A stretch of DNA of 22,504 nt from Sphaeroforma arctica JP610 (GCF_001186125.1 NW_014040466.1:102147-124650), one strand, 5' to 3'. Counted from the stretch's first letter, positions 1 through 10,578 are shown. A program made the numbers and translations. Notes: generated by a model not told the origin, from the letters alone.

Positions 1-36
1 GTATGTATGTATATATATATGTATATATATATATAG
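1..36. repeat. TATG/TA simple repeat
   Basis: Alternating TATG and TA units fill the first 36 bases. Similar AT-type microsatellite is present at the far right end of the window. Confidence 0.9.
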
Positions 37-586
37 GTAGGACATCCCACTTTCCGAAGTTTGTGGAACCTTCTTCATTCTACGTCATCTCTGATTTGAA
101 TCGCTTACAGTATTCTGAAGTCCACGTGCAGTCCTTGTACAATTGATACTGCTAGCCCACCCTGCGGGTAGCTGATGGCTTAAATCGCTCCGTTCCATGG
201 TGTGATTCGTATATTTACGTGCCCGACTAACTCATTATTTCTTTATACCCTATCGACATCAGGCGGATATATGGTCTTCCAGAATATTCAGCCATACTTG
301 TTTTGAGCACGCTTGTTGTATTATCACCTGATTGAAAGTGCAAACATGACCTGTACGCAGCTCATTGCCGAAGCCACTGAGGTTTCATGTTGCTATCAAT
401 ATATATGCCTGTCTGCCTCTGGCGTTTTCCTGTGCAATCCCTATCGATCACGAGCTAATTCTTGATCTTCCACTAAATTCCGCTATCTTTCGCTGCTTAT
501 GATTTGCTCTTATATCGCCCTGCACTCGATGCACTCCACGTCGTTCACTATTCGTGATTGCGCCAAGCAATCGCGGCGCTGGTTTT
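37..586. other. Unassigned spacer
   Basis: This stretch is of mixed composition, has no long open frame on either strand and no recognisable RNA gene. It abuts the minisatellite. The minus strand gives only short peptides without a clear family signature. It may be another decayed repeat or single-copy flank; I see nothing definite in it. Confidence 0.5.
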
Positions 587-3190
587 TACACACTCGATAC
601 ACTAAATCTTTCACAGTAGACTTTCCAAACTCAATACAGTAAACTCACATGCTTAATACAATAGAATTCGGACACACTCATTACAAAAAACTTTGCATAT
701 ACACACAATATACTATCCACACACAGAACACAGAAACCTTTCCACACATTCAATACGGCAGACAATGTACTAGACTTTCCACTCATTTAACAAAGAAAAA
801 CTTTATGCACGCTCATTACAGAAAACAATCCACAAACTCGACAATACAGAAGGATTTTTGCATACTCAATAAAATAGAATTTATACACTCTCTCAAACTA
901 ACCCTATCCACTCACTTCATACAGAAATTTCCCACACGCTCAAATCAAAATAGAAAACTTTTCACTTCCTCAATACATTTGAATTTACGCATACTCAATA
1001 CAAAATACTATTCAGACACTCGATACAGAATGCTTTCCATAAACGCGATACAGTAGAATTTGCTCTCGCTCAATACAGGAAACGTTTCATCTACTCAATA
1101 CAAAAACTATTCACATACTCAGTACATTAGAACTTTCACTCTTTAAAAACAGAATGCATTCCACACACTCAATACATGAAACTTTCTACATACTCAATAC
1201 AGTAGAATTACACATCCAAGACAGAAAACTGTGCACACACTCAATACGGAAAACTAAACACATTAAATATAGTAGAATTCACACACATTGAATTTAGAGA
1301 ACTTCTCTTATACTCAATACAGCAAAACCTTACCTACCCTCAATACTGTAGACATTCTACACTGAATTTCAAAGACTTGCCACAAACTCAATATAGAAAG
1401 CATAAAGAACTTTCCACAAACTCAACAAATACTTTCTACGCAATACAGAAAACACTCCACAGCCAATACAGAAATTTTTAACACATTCGATACGAAAAAT
1501 AGGACACATACAATGCAAAAAAAAACTTTCCACAGTCACAATATATAAAACTTTCCACACACTACAGTACAATTTGCACACGCGCAATTCAGAAACTTTT
1601 CACCCACACAATACAAAAACCTTTTCACATACTCAGTAGAGTAGAAATTGCACACACTCAACACAAGAAACTTTCCACACACTCAATAAATAGAGCTTCA
1701 AGATACTCATTGTAGTAGAATTTGCACACATAGTACAGAAAACTTTCCCATACATAATACAGAAAAGCTTATCTCATACTCAATACAGTAGAATTTGCAC
1801 ACACTCAATGTATAAAACTCTTCACCCACTCAGTACAGTAGAATCTGTGCACACTCAATACAGGTAACTTTCCACACACCCCATACAGGTAACTTTCTAC
1901 ACACCCCATACAGAAAACTTTCCACACGTCCCATACAGAAAACTCTCCACACATCCATACAGGAACCTTTGTACATTTTCAATACAGAACCCTGTACGCA
2001 CTCCCAGTGCAGAAAACCGTACACGCACTCTAAATACATTCAATACAGTACAATTTCCACACACTGAATATATAGAATTCTCATACACTCGATACAGCAA
2101 ACTTTACACACTCAATACTGTAGAGTTCACACATTGAATAAAAAAGACACACCGAAAAAAATCAATACAGAAATCTTTACACGCAATCGTTACATAAAGA
2201 CCTTTCCACGTAATCAATGAAGACGATTTTCCACGTACTCAAAACAGAGGTTTCACACCCAATACAGAAAATTTTCCACACACTCGATACAAGAAACCGT
2301 ACACACAGTATAACAAACTTTTCACATACTCGATTTAATAGGCTTTCCACACATTCAATACTGAAAAGTTTCTCAATACAGAAAACTCACAACATACCCA
2401 ATATAGTATAATTTGTACACGCTTACTACAGGAAACTTTCCACACACCCAATACAGAAAGGTTTCCACACTTTCGATGCTGAAAACCGTACACAGTATAA
2501 AAAACCTTACAAATACCCGATACAGTAGACTTTCCACACAATATAACTAAAACCGCGATACAGAAAATTTTCCACGCACCCAATACAGTACAATTTGCAC
2601 AGACGTATTACAGAAACCATTCAACACACCCAATACCAACAAATTCCCACACACTCTATATCGAAGACCGTGCACACACTATATAAAACTTCTCACATAC
2701 TCGATACAGTAGACTTTCTACACAATCAATACTGAATACTTTCTTAATACAGAAAACTTTCCACATACCCAGTACAGTACAATTTCCACACACATTACAG
2801 GAGACATTCTACACCCAATACAGAAAGTTTTCGACACACACGATACTGAAAACCGTACACACAGTATAAGAAAACCTTTTACATAGTCGATATAGTAGAA
2901 TTTCGCACATTAATATTGGAAACGTTCTCATTACAGGAGATTTTCCGCTTACACAATACAGTATAATTTGCACGGACGTATTACAGAAAGCAATCCACAT
3001 ATTCAATACAGAAATTTTTCCACACGCTCGATACTGAAAACAGTACACACAGTAAAAAATTATCACATACTCAATACAGTATCCTTTCCACACAATTAAT
3101 ACTGAAAATTGTACACACACTGAACACAGGAGAGTTGCACACAAGATACAGAAACCTTTCCTATTAGCGTAATGCAGTAGACTTGAAACA
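587..3190. repeat. Minisatellite array, ~25-bp unit (left block)
   Basis: A diverged tandem array of about 100 units. The usual unit reads close to ACTCAATACAG, then WAR, then AMTTTSCACAC, with a period near 25 bp. This is clearest at 1790-1990, where several units in a row keep the phase. Two alternating variants are common: one with GAAAACTTTCC and one with GTAGAATTTGC. Short open frames here are products of the repeat and are not genes. The last units near 3150-3190 are degenerate. The same unit resumes at 20929, so the array was split by a later insertion. Confidence 0.93.
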
Positions 3191-3243
3191 AAGTGCTAAT
3201 GTTTGTATTTAGTTCTGACCTCACCTTTGGTTTAAATCTAAGG

Positions 3244-3636
3244 TGTTTGTGCTAATGTTCAACCACTTGGGCTGGCCAGGGTAAAACCCATATGGTCAGT
3301 ATGAGAAACCTTCTGCAGAACACTTTTACACTTTGATGCTATTCTTTTTCGACTTCTCTGCAACTAAATCTCACACTGATCACTTGACGCCTTTCCCGCA
3401 TAGGTTATGACTCACGTAGAACCGCAGCTATTTTTAGAGTGTTGCGGTTGGCATACTTAATCCATTCTCGGGAGTCGGTTGAGAAACTTAATCTGCTCTC
3501 GGGAGTCGGTTAAATATTAACTGAACTCTCGGGAGTAATCTAAGTGACTTGATTAGCTCTCGGGAGTGAGCTAACTCTGATGACTTCTATGTCTCAAAGT
3601 TGCTGTAAATTCTGGTCTGAGACCTGTAGTCTCTCA
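3244..3636 (-). repeat. 3' LTR of copia element A
   Basis: This is a direct repeat of 20568-20928. On the minus strand it begins TGAGAGAC and ends with CACAAACA, giving the expected TG...CA ends. A purine-rich tract lies just upstream. Relative to the right copy it carries an extra segment of about 18 bp near 3390-3410 and other small indels. Similarity to the right copy runs about 23 bp further left, to 3221, beyond the expected LTR end. Confidence 0.88.
3467..3567. promoter_or_regulatory. Four-copy CTCGGGAGT tandem inside the LTR
   Basis: CTCGGGAGT starts at 3467, 3498, 3528 and 3559, a regular 30-31 bp spacing, often followed by CGGTT. The right LTR keeps at least two exact and some altered copies, and the related solo LTR has two CTCGGGCTGAC copies. 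Retention across LTR subfamilies at a fixed spacing suggests a repeated protein-binding site or an RNA element of the LTR. The role is inferred. Confidence 0.6.
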
Positions 3637-3645
3637 CTTCCCCGC
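3637..3645 (-). promoter_or_regulatory. Polypurine tract of copia element A
   Basis: On the minus strand GCGGGGAAG directly precedes the TG that opens the 3' LTR. A purine run in this position is where LTR retrotransposons start plus-strand DNA synthesis. Confidence 0.65.
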
Positions 3646-4349
3646 AATTTTACATTCAAGGGCTGAGGTCTGAAAGCTGAAGGCTGAAGGCCGGAGACTT
3701 AAGACCTGGATTGTAAAATTGTTGACTCTGTAGATGGATTGGGCGACAACCGTTGAACCGATTAATTTTTGTCAAAAACGTTGACGTATAAGAGCTTTGA
3801 GTATTGACTCGATGAGAATTGTTGATATCGTTGACTTGTTGAAACTGTTGACTCGATGAAATTTGCCGGAAACGTTGACTTTTCTGAAGAGTAGACGATC
3901 CTCTGTATAGTGACAGGCATCACGACGGGCGTGGATAATCTTATGTACGAGGACAGGCATCACAATTTCGCAGGTAAAATTACTCATGAGATTTTCATGA
4001 AAAAGAAATGTTGCTTCTGAAGTGGTGTGGCATGGATGCTGCGGGACAGCTCCCTTCCGCGTTGCGGCATATTGGTTTGACTTTAGGATGTGGTCTGAGA
4101 GGTTGAGACTCGGAGACTGAGAGGCTGAAACTCAGAGACTGAGAGGCTGAGACCTTTTCTTGGGTCTTGGAGTGTGCGGCGCCTATGCTGTTGTCCGGCT
4201 GCTATCCTTAATATGGTTGCTTTTAATGAAAGTTGAATTTTCGATCTAATCGACCAACGAAATTCGTGTAGTGATAAATTCTACCCATTGAGGACGAAAA
4301 ATCAGGCTTTATTATGAATTGAAATAAGTTGATACTGGCATCTGAGTCA
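3646..4349 (-). other. 3' non-coding internal region of copia element A
   Basis: About 700 bp between the RNase H remnant and the 3' LTR with no supported reading frame. It holds two local repeat families. GTTGAC-type units, often GTTGACTCGATGA-like, recur at about 3720-3880. A GAGACTGAGAGGCTGA-like unit recurs at about 4100-4165, with related GGCTGAAGG runs at 3660-3690. Copia 3' untranslated regions are normally short, so this one is long and repetitive. Confidence 0.55.
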
Positions 4350-4733
4350 TCAATCGGTCGCGTATATCGGTGAACTTTCCTCGGCTGAGAGGTTCGTGAA
4401 GAAATCTCTGAGTAGCTGTTCTGATGGTATGTATTTTAACTTGATGGTGTTATTCGATGTGAGTTCTCTGATGTGATGATATCGTAGGTCGACATGTTTA
4501 GTACGGCGGAATTCCGTGATGCCATTCCCCATTCGTATTGCTGACTTGCTGTCCTGTTCTATGGTAGTGGGTTCTACGAGCGGAATGCCGAATATCGTGA
4601 AGAGATTCCTAGCCCATACTGTGTCTTTGGCTGTATCAGACCGTGCGACGTATTCTACCTCTGCTATAGACGTTGTTACTAGCCGTTGCAAATTTGTTCC
4701 CCACATGAACCGTGTGCCTGCTATAATGTCCAC
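4350..4733 (-). pseudogene. RNase H remnant of copia element A
   Basis: The 127-residue open frame matches the last domain of copia Pol, which removes the RNA strand during reverse transcription. Near residues 20-30 it has a TSIAEVEYVA segment in place of the family's SSTEAEY, then VWARNL. Around residues 56-66 EQDSKSAIRM corresponds to the D-N-x-x-A block. Near 77-90 RRTKHVDLRYHHIRE is the strongly conserved RTKHIDIRYHFIRE signature, followed by LKYIPSEQLLRDFFT, the usual end of the domain. It lies upstream of the 3' LTR as expected. Fossil sequence. Confidence 0.9.
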
Positions 4734-5484
4734 TTGCCCGGTGGTGGATAGTCTTGTTGTGTCATTGCTAGCAAAGCTACTGTCTGCACTCAGATAGGAA
4801 ATATATGGTTATTAGTTCGTATATTCGAGACCGAAGTCTTGAGTACCAGAGAGATACTTCAAACAGCGCTAGGCTCCTCTGAAGTGATGGTACTGTGGTA
4901 GTGTTAGATAGCGACTTGTTAGGATCGAAGCAGCAACCCACATATTCACTCGTGTTTGATCTACAAGGTATCTAGCTGACCCCCTAGCTTGTTGTATTGT
5001 GTGATTGTTGGGACGTCTGAACTTGCCGCTTTTTCTGGGAGATATGCGTGTTTGTCAAAACTTCGTAGTCCGACTCTAGAATTGGCACCCATGCTGGTTT
5101 ACAGTTTATTGATTCTCATTCCTGCAATATTTATCTTAGGTATTGTCGTTGATGAAGACATACTCTTCCAGAGTGTCTTTCTACTTGATACTTGAGAAAC
5201 CACAACGGTATGTTCATGTCGACAGTGTTTCATTTGCCTTTCATTTTGTCAGCTGGTTTCTGTCCGTCAGTCTTACTCTGGCATGCTGCAATTTTGTCGT
5301 CTACGTGCACATTAATGAAACACGGTCCACTGTGGGTTTGTTCGATGAACAGTGCTCCATCCGATTGTGCTTGTTTATACTAGTGGAGTATAGCAAACAG
5401 AAGAATAGCTTTAAACCAATAGTGGCCGCTAGGCGGTAGGTTGTATACACGACGGTCAACTCGACATACGACCTTTGTGTCTCC
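4734..5484 (-). pseudogene. Decayed RT-to-RNase H connection of copia element A
   Basis: By position between the RT and RNase H remnants this should be the palm/thumb part of reverse transcriptase and the connection domain. Only short, weak minus-strand similarity is visible and no single frame spans it. Plus-strand open frames here (for example 5143-5439) have no family signature and I take them as chance frames. Confidence 0.55.
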
Positions 5485-6051
5485 TTATTTGTGCCTTTCG
5501 TATAACTGTCTCTGAAACAGATCAATTAGGTGTTTAATGAGATCATATCCTTGCGGCACTCGCATATAGCTAGGTGTATCCAGTTTTTGAGTGAGGTAGG
5601 TCGAGGGTGTATCGTATTGTCGAATGTCCACGTCGTAGTGTGCCATGAGAGCTAGAGAGATCCTGAGTGTTTCCTTGGCTACTACTGGGGTATAGCTTCC
5701 ATCGTGATCGACTCCCTTTTTTGTGTTGAACGCTGCTACGTTCAGACGTGATTTATGTCGTGTGACATGTCCTGATTTATCCGTTTTTGCCTTAAATACC
5801 CATCGGGGGGGAATAGTGATTACCCCCCGTGGTTTGTTGACAACCACAGTGAATGCCTTGCGTTATATCACCAAGCTTTCCATCTCCGAACGTACTGATT
5901 TCTCCCAATCGGCTGCGTTTGGCATCTCATATGTACCTTTGTATGTTTTCGGTTCCATTGTTGAAGTTGCTGAATTATACAACAGTGTGCGTAGTGCTGG
6001 GAGATCGTCTTTCACGGCGGCTGTCGTGGTACTAATTGACATTTTCACCAT
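5485..6051 (-). pseudogene. Reverse transcriptase remnant of copia element A
   Basis: Two open segments carry the N-terminal half of copia-type reverse transcriptase. One at 5863-6051 ends with PNAADWEKSVRSEMESL, matching the conserved 'W..A...E..SL' entry to the domain. The other, at 5485-5847, contains PPRWVFKAKTDKSGHVTRHKSR, then KKGVDHDGSYTPVVAKETLRISLALMAHYD. It ends with MRVPQGYD, matching the family's 'KWVFK.K.d..G...R.KARLVA', 'G.DY..T..PV' and 'M..P.GY' blocks. This enzyme would copy element RNA in the virus-like particle. Fossil sequence. Confidence 0.9.
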
Positions 6052-6100
6052 CGGCCTCGCATTTATCGAGAGATTTGGCGATTATTTGTCGTTCTTCTAG

Positions 6101-6632
6101 CTATGTTGCTTTGAGATCGTGTTGTGTTTTGGTAGTCATTGCGGGAGCCTCTGACACAACAGTATGTACTTCGCAATCAGCAGGTTGTCGTGTTGACGAT
6201 GAAGTTTTTTGTAGCTGTTCTGAGTTGCTCGACTTTTGCTTCACAGTTGGCTGTGCTCGCTGGCTAAGCATATGTTCCGTTGGCGATGTTGTCGCTGCGT
6301 CTGTTTGAAATTCACCATTCTCAATTTGGAAGATTGTACTGCTGTTCGTAGTATCTGGTGGTGCGATAGCGGTTGTACATTTTTTGCCTTCGCAAACAAG
6401 GAATTTGTCTTCGAACATATAGACGTCTCGGCTTTGTATTATACGCCTGGTCAATGGTGAGTATATACGATACGAGTCCGGTGTTGTGTCTAAGGGTTGC
6501 GCAAGGAGAATGCCATCTAGTGTTTTATCGTCGAGTTTGCCATCTGGATCACAGTTCTTGTATGCGATGTGAGACCCAAATGTTCTGAACATATTTATCG
6601 GTGATATCATAGCAGGTCCTAGCGTAAAGTTC
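6101..6632 (-). pseudogene. Integrase C-terminal part of copia element A (3' fragment)
   Basis: The 177-residue frame starts with FTLGPAMISPINMFRTFGSHIAY. This corresponds to the conserved 'P.ishlrvFGs.AYV' block after the catalytic core of copia integrase. It is followed by the 'KLD.K...GILL' stretch and then DSYRIYSPLTRRIIQSRDVYMFEDKF, matching the 'Y.l.dp.t.ki..SRDV.F.E' motif. The rest is low-complexity T/S/Q-rich linker before RT, as is usual. The first part of the integrase lies beyond the insertion, at 17938-18543. Confidence 0.88.
6624..6632. repeat. Left target-site-like duplication around insertion B
   Basis: GTAAAGTTC here and GTAAATTTC at 17929-17937 sit exactly where the copia integrase similarity stops and resumes. 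Eight of nine bases match. This is what a target-site duplication made by an insertion would look like after some decay. The exact length (5-9 bp) is uncertain. Confidence 0.55.
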
Positions 6633-7754
6633 ATATAAGATATTACTATCTAATAAAGCTAATAAATCTAGCATTGTCTTATGTAAAGGTTTTACTATGT
6701 ATTATTACTAATACATAAATTGTGTATCATTTGTGTTATATATAATAAATAGTTTTTCGTTATAAAATACTATACGAGATGGCTCATAGTATAAAGGTTG
6801 AAGGTTATTTTGGTTTATTCTTAAAAATTAAACAAAGGTTTTTATAAACTAATAATTAATAAACTTAGTTTTTACAAACTAAAATATTTCATTATTAATA
6901 ACACCAACCTCAGGCCGACCCCTAGGGCCTTACCTCACCAACCTGGGGACGGACTGTCTATTTTCTAAAAAAATTTCTCCGCAGGGGTATAAGTGCCGTG
7001 GTGGGTGTGTATATATGTGAAATATTTTGTCGTTAATTCTGTACAGCACGTAAAGAGGAACGTGAAAATGAACATTTGGTCTGAACCAGTAGAAAATACG
7101 GTTAAAAACGTCGATCCTATTGGCTGTACAAACCCTGTCCGTTTGCAATTGTTTTGCGTTTCTGATTTTCTGCGACAGAAATTTTAATTTTGTGTTTTTG
7201 TGTTCAGAACTTCAGATGTATTGATGATTCTGCCAAACGTGTATTTATTTTTATTTTTAGTGTCCCTGTCGCATTGATGGGAAAGATTAGTTAAACCCGT
7301 CAGTTTCATTTCCCGGAACTGTGAATATCAGTTCGGTACAACAAATTCATGTCCCTCTGGATTTGGGCCTCGAGCAGAAATGTTCCTTCCGACGACAGTT
7401 GTAATTTTAGCGCAGACCCTAATAACCTAATCCAGAGCGCCCATGACAAATTACGACAAAATTAAAAAATACCGACAGGTGGCCAGTACCGACTATGTAC
7501 CGAGCTTTGCTCACTCCGCCAAGCGGGGGGTCATGTTTCACAAATTATTTTATTTTATTTTCTTAAGTGCCCATTTAAATTCAGTTCTAAAAATATCAAT
7601 TGGATGATTCTATTACTAGAAATAGATGTTTCTTAAGAGATCTTAAAAAGGCGCCAAAAGTGCCAACCGTCCATTTATTCTAAAAGAATTGAATCTTTAT
7701 TAGATTTTTAGAAATCCTCAATAGAATATCAATGATGGCTGAGACTCGGCGGCC
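6633..7754. other. Left arm of element B, no supported gene
   Basis: The first 270 bp are very AT-rich and hold two clear hairpins: 6696-6717 (9-bp stem, TTAC loop) and 6866-6881 (6-bp stem, TTAC loop). A 7-bp inverted pair (ATACTAT/ATAGTAT) flanks about 6768-6792. A GC-richer patch with CCAACCT repeated lies near 6904-6950. From 7000 to 7550 there are only short frames of no recognisable family. The stretch leads into the TATA box at 7755. Confidence 0.5.
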
Positions 7755-7791
7755 TATAAAAGTCGAGTGCCCCCTGGCTAAGACCTCAGTC
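7755..7791 (+). promoter_or_regulatory. TATA box plus TCAGTC initiator (first promoter of B)
   Basis: TATAAAA starts at 7755 and TCAGTC spans 7786-7791, placing the initiator A at 7788, 33 nt from the first T of the TATA box. This is a good RNA polymerase II core promoter layout. An inverted pair, ACTCG/CGAGT, brackets the TATA box (about 7744-7768). The transcript would run rightward into the hairpin-dense leader. Confidence 0.6.
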
Positions 7792-7796
7792 TTTTA

Positions 7797-8271
7797 CTTG
7801 TTGCTTTAAAGTAACAAGTAATTAACAACTGGACTTGTAAGCTAACTTACTTTTAGTCTCTTGCGTTTTAATTTAATTAGTCAATTTACTTTAGCTATTA
7901 AAGTCCATAACAGTTTACACATTTTTAAGTTACTTCAGAGTAGCTAAAAGTAAACTGACTAGTACACTTACAAGTGCATATTTTTTTAGAATAACACTTA
8001 AGTGTTATAGTTTTTACAAGCTAATATAAATATTCGCTTTTAGAAGTAAATAGTTATAACGAAACGCACTTTTAGAAATGCTACAGATTTTAGAATCTTA
8101 TATCAATATATAAGTATATTGATACGAACACTTTTAGAAGTGTCAATATTGATAAATTTGCACTGACGTGTTAGGTTTATTATGTAAAATTCAGACTAAC
8201 CAGCTGACTATCGATGTCAAAAAGTTAACGTAAAAGAAAAGTACGATTTCAAAGTAAATTTGCACAATTTG
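7797..8271 (+). repeat. Hairpin-dense leader of B, left part
   Basis: Ten hairpins were marked by eye: 7797-7818 (11 bp, one G-T, no loop), 7837-7850, 7888-7904, 7928-7945 (7 bp, TCAG loop), 7965-7976, 7991-8008 (perfect 18-bp palindrome), 8085-8098 (TTAG loop), 8101-8124 (10-bp stem, TAAG loop), 8128-8143 (TTAG loop) and 8143-8152. Stem sequences differ from each other, so this is not one repeated unit. The segment 8085-8180 recurs in diverged form at 15800-15895, on the far side of the gypsy insertion. Confidence 0.75.
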
Positions 8272-9007
8272 ATTTAAGTTTAGCTTCAGCCCTTGGTAAT
8301 GAGCTAAACGATTAGGTGATGTAAGACTGAGACTATTGTCTTTATGGCTCCGCTCTAATCACTCAATACTTCGGTCTAGATTTATTCAGTGTCATTAACT
8401 AAGACCAGATTTCATTTCATTGGATGCATGATATTTCATTCTATATCATTTCATGCCTCGAAACAACCTTCCAATCGCAATTACCAATAAAATAATTCTA
8501 AGTCCAACTTGAGAAAAATAAAAGAAATTAAATAACACCATGATGATACAGTTAAATGTCTTACCTATACCCCATCACATGGTACCTAGCTCTCCATCCC
8601 ATTGAAGGCATAGACGGGCACATCTAGTTGGCCGGCTAGGGGGGATCATTTTCATGCCCCATTTCTCAGTAGGCTATCTCGCGCTGAGAGTATTTGGTAA
8701 TACAACATGTGTCATCAAGTGTCAATATCACCTGAGACTCAACCAGTGTTGTATCCCAATATTCTGATGGAAAACATATCATAATAGAAAAACCATCATA
8801 TCAATATCAACAGGGTCTCCGGCCTCTGTCGTATACAATTGTAAATCCAAATATCCAAATTAGATTATTTGTTTGTTTGTTTTCTGTACATCCAATATAT
8901 CTATAATTAGATTATTTGATTATTATACAGATACAATTATCTATAACTGCGTTTCAACGTATACCAGGTTTTATAACCGTAATAGAGTTTAAACGTTAAT
9001 ACGTTTA
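8272..9007 (-). repeat. 3' LTR of gypsy-like element C
   Basis: This matches 14970-15705 at a constant offset of 6698, with about 22 mismatches and no net indel. The ends are not TG...CA as drawn. Similarity fades over the last 40 bases, where the true edge may lie. Those bases carry two hairpins (8967-8978 and 8991-9006) of the same style as the surrounding element B. Confidence 0.85.
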
Positions 9008-9164
9008 AGTTGGCTTATATGTGTTTTGAAGCACATAGACTCAAAAAGCTCACATGAATTGTACAAGCGAGAACAAGAAACGGGGTTCGATCATATAAAA
9101 TGGCATCAATGCTCATATTATACTCTCTTAGACAAAGTATACTTAGACTTTATAAGATACTCGG

Positions 9165-10286
9165 TTACTCTATTACATTTGGGTTTAGGTCCTTGAGGTC
9201 CCCGATGGCGGTTGGGACGTTTCTAGGTGCATTTAGGCGGTACATACATTCCATAGGACGATTGTTTGTAGGTAAGATCGCGTCCGCGTCTGCCTTGTTC
9301 TTATGTAGACGCTTACGAAACTTCTTATTAAAAGCCTTCAATACATCTGGATCATCGAATGCCGATGGAGATAGATCGTATTGTACGCCATCTGCAAACT
9401 CCGTGGTGTAGTAAGTGATATCCTCATGTATGTACTTCCCAAGAATGTTCTTAAACTCATAAGACATAAGAAGTGTAGTAGCTTCACGTGTGCGACGAAG
9501 GATGATTTCAGTCGTTGGAATTCGATGTGATCCGATATTAAGAGCACTTGAACCGTCAACGTTGTTAACTTCGTAAGTTCTGCTCTTCTTATCGGCCACT
9601 GAAATCTTGAATGGTCCAATGTATTTAGCTGTAAGCACAGTTGTATCGGAGTTGTGAGCCATTATGTTGACTATATCGCCTACCTCAAACTCGACTATCT
9701 TTTTCGAATCATTCCATCGCTTTTGTCTCTTCTTGAGCGCGATGTCCTTCATCTCTCTCAGACAAGGAAAGACGATGTCTCTGGTACGACGCATCTTCTC
9801 TAACCATGGTAACATATGATCTTCTTGAGAATCCTTGTTGAAAGGTACTTGTAGTTCGCTATAACGGCCCCTGAAATAGTGGGCGGGTGTTGTACCAGTG
9901 ACAGAATCCGGTGTCTCTTTCATTTGTGTCTGTACCCAGTTAATTGAGTACGGCCACAAGTCAGCATCGTCTAGCAGCGCTTCACGCATGAACTCCATCA
10001 TCTTTACGTGTCGTACCTCATTCGCACCTTGCGTCTGAGCCTTATAAGGTACACCCATTTTGTGGCATGATCCCGCAACGAGTAACAGCGTCGTCATGAC
10101 GTCTCCTGTAAACTCACTACCGTTGTCGGTACATACTATAGCTGGCCAGCCGAAATCTGCGAAACACTTATATATGCACTCAGCCACCGTTTGAGTTGAT
10201 TTGTCTTTCAGAGGATATAGTACATTATATCTTGAGGCATCTTCAAAAACGTGGCAGACATACCTATCTTTCGTGTGTTCGGACAT
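9165..10286 (-). pseudogene. Integrase catalytic core and C-terminal region of element C
   Basis: A 373-residue open frame, the longest in the window. It begins in the retroviral integrase fold: DRYVCHVFEDASRYN..., where a D-S-R-like first-strand block is visible. Next comes VCTDNGSEFTGD (second catalytic Asp), then YKAQTQGANEVRH in place of the family's 'HPQ.nG..ER', with the catalytic Glu. After about residue 195 comes VEFEVGDIVNIMAH, the GPF/Y-type module (KYIGPFKISV...Y.V). Near residues 275-335, SYEFKNILGKYI...LSPSAFDDPDVLKAFNKK is faintly like a chromodomain tail, as in chromoviruses. It would join element DNA to the genome. Confidence 0.88.
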
Positions 10287-10318
10287 GGTAGCTCAACCAA
10301 ATCAATGATAACCCTGCG

Positions 10319-10576
10319 TCATGGCTCGTCTTCTGATGCACTCCACAATGGGGCATATCCATAGCGCTTGATCCGATTAACTTCGCAGTCGTTGCATTCG
10401 TGATACACCTGAGATATATATTGCTTGAGCTTTGGGTGTACAATCCTGTACCTCTTGCAATCTTTCTCAGTCCTAACCTTTTCCATGTGCTTAAGTGCAT
10501 GATTCTGCCATAACCACTTCAAAATGTCACCCTCCGTTGATCTTGCTGTATCAAATTCTGGAGGTGAGGAGTCCAC
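10319..10576 (-). pseudogene. Integrase zinc-binding N-terminal segment of element C
   Basis: An 85-residue open segment next to the catalytic core. NHALKHMEKV supplies a His pair, and about 30 residues on YHECNDCEVNRIKRYG supplies the C-x2-C pair. This is the HHCC zinc-binding layout that precedes the core in retroviral-type integrases. 'Y...HPKLKQYI...' corresponds to the family's helical 'yW P.m..dv..yv..C..C'. Fossil sequence. Confidence 0.8.
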
Positions 10577-10578
10577 TA

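Noticed and set aside
649-1056. 135-residue plus-strand open frame and several minus-strand frames up to 3144
   Set aside because: All lie in the 25-bp minisatellite, and their residues are repeats of the unit read in frame.
587-3190. CRISPR-like array of short regularly spaced repeats
   Set aside because: The units are contiguous and diverged with no unique spacers, and the context is eukaryotic; it is a minisatellite.
3561-3600. CTGATGA near the LTR end, resembling a hammerhead ribozyme core (also at 20865 and 19816)
   Set aside because: No CGAAA partner segment or enclosing stems are found at a workable distance, so a retrozyme-type hammerhead is not supported.
4287-4310. TTGAGGACGAAAA, resembling a hammerhead stem II and GAAA box
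   Set aside because: The CTGANGA core is not matched and no stem II could form; stems I and III are also absent.
5723-6588. Plus-strand open frames of 60-125 residues
   Set aside because: They are antisense to clear copia RT and integrase sequence.
6930-7187. Two short overlapping frames, one per strand, in the left arm of B
   Set aside because: Neither has a recognisable motif, promoter or helpful context.
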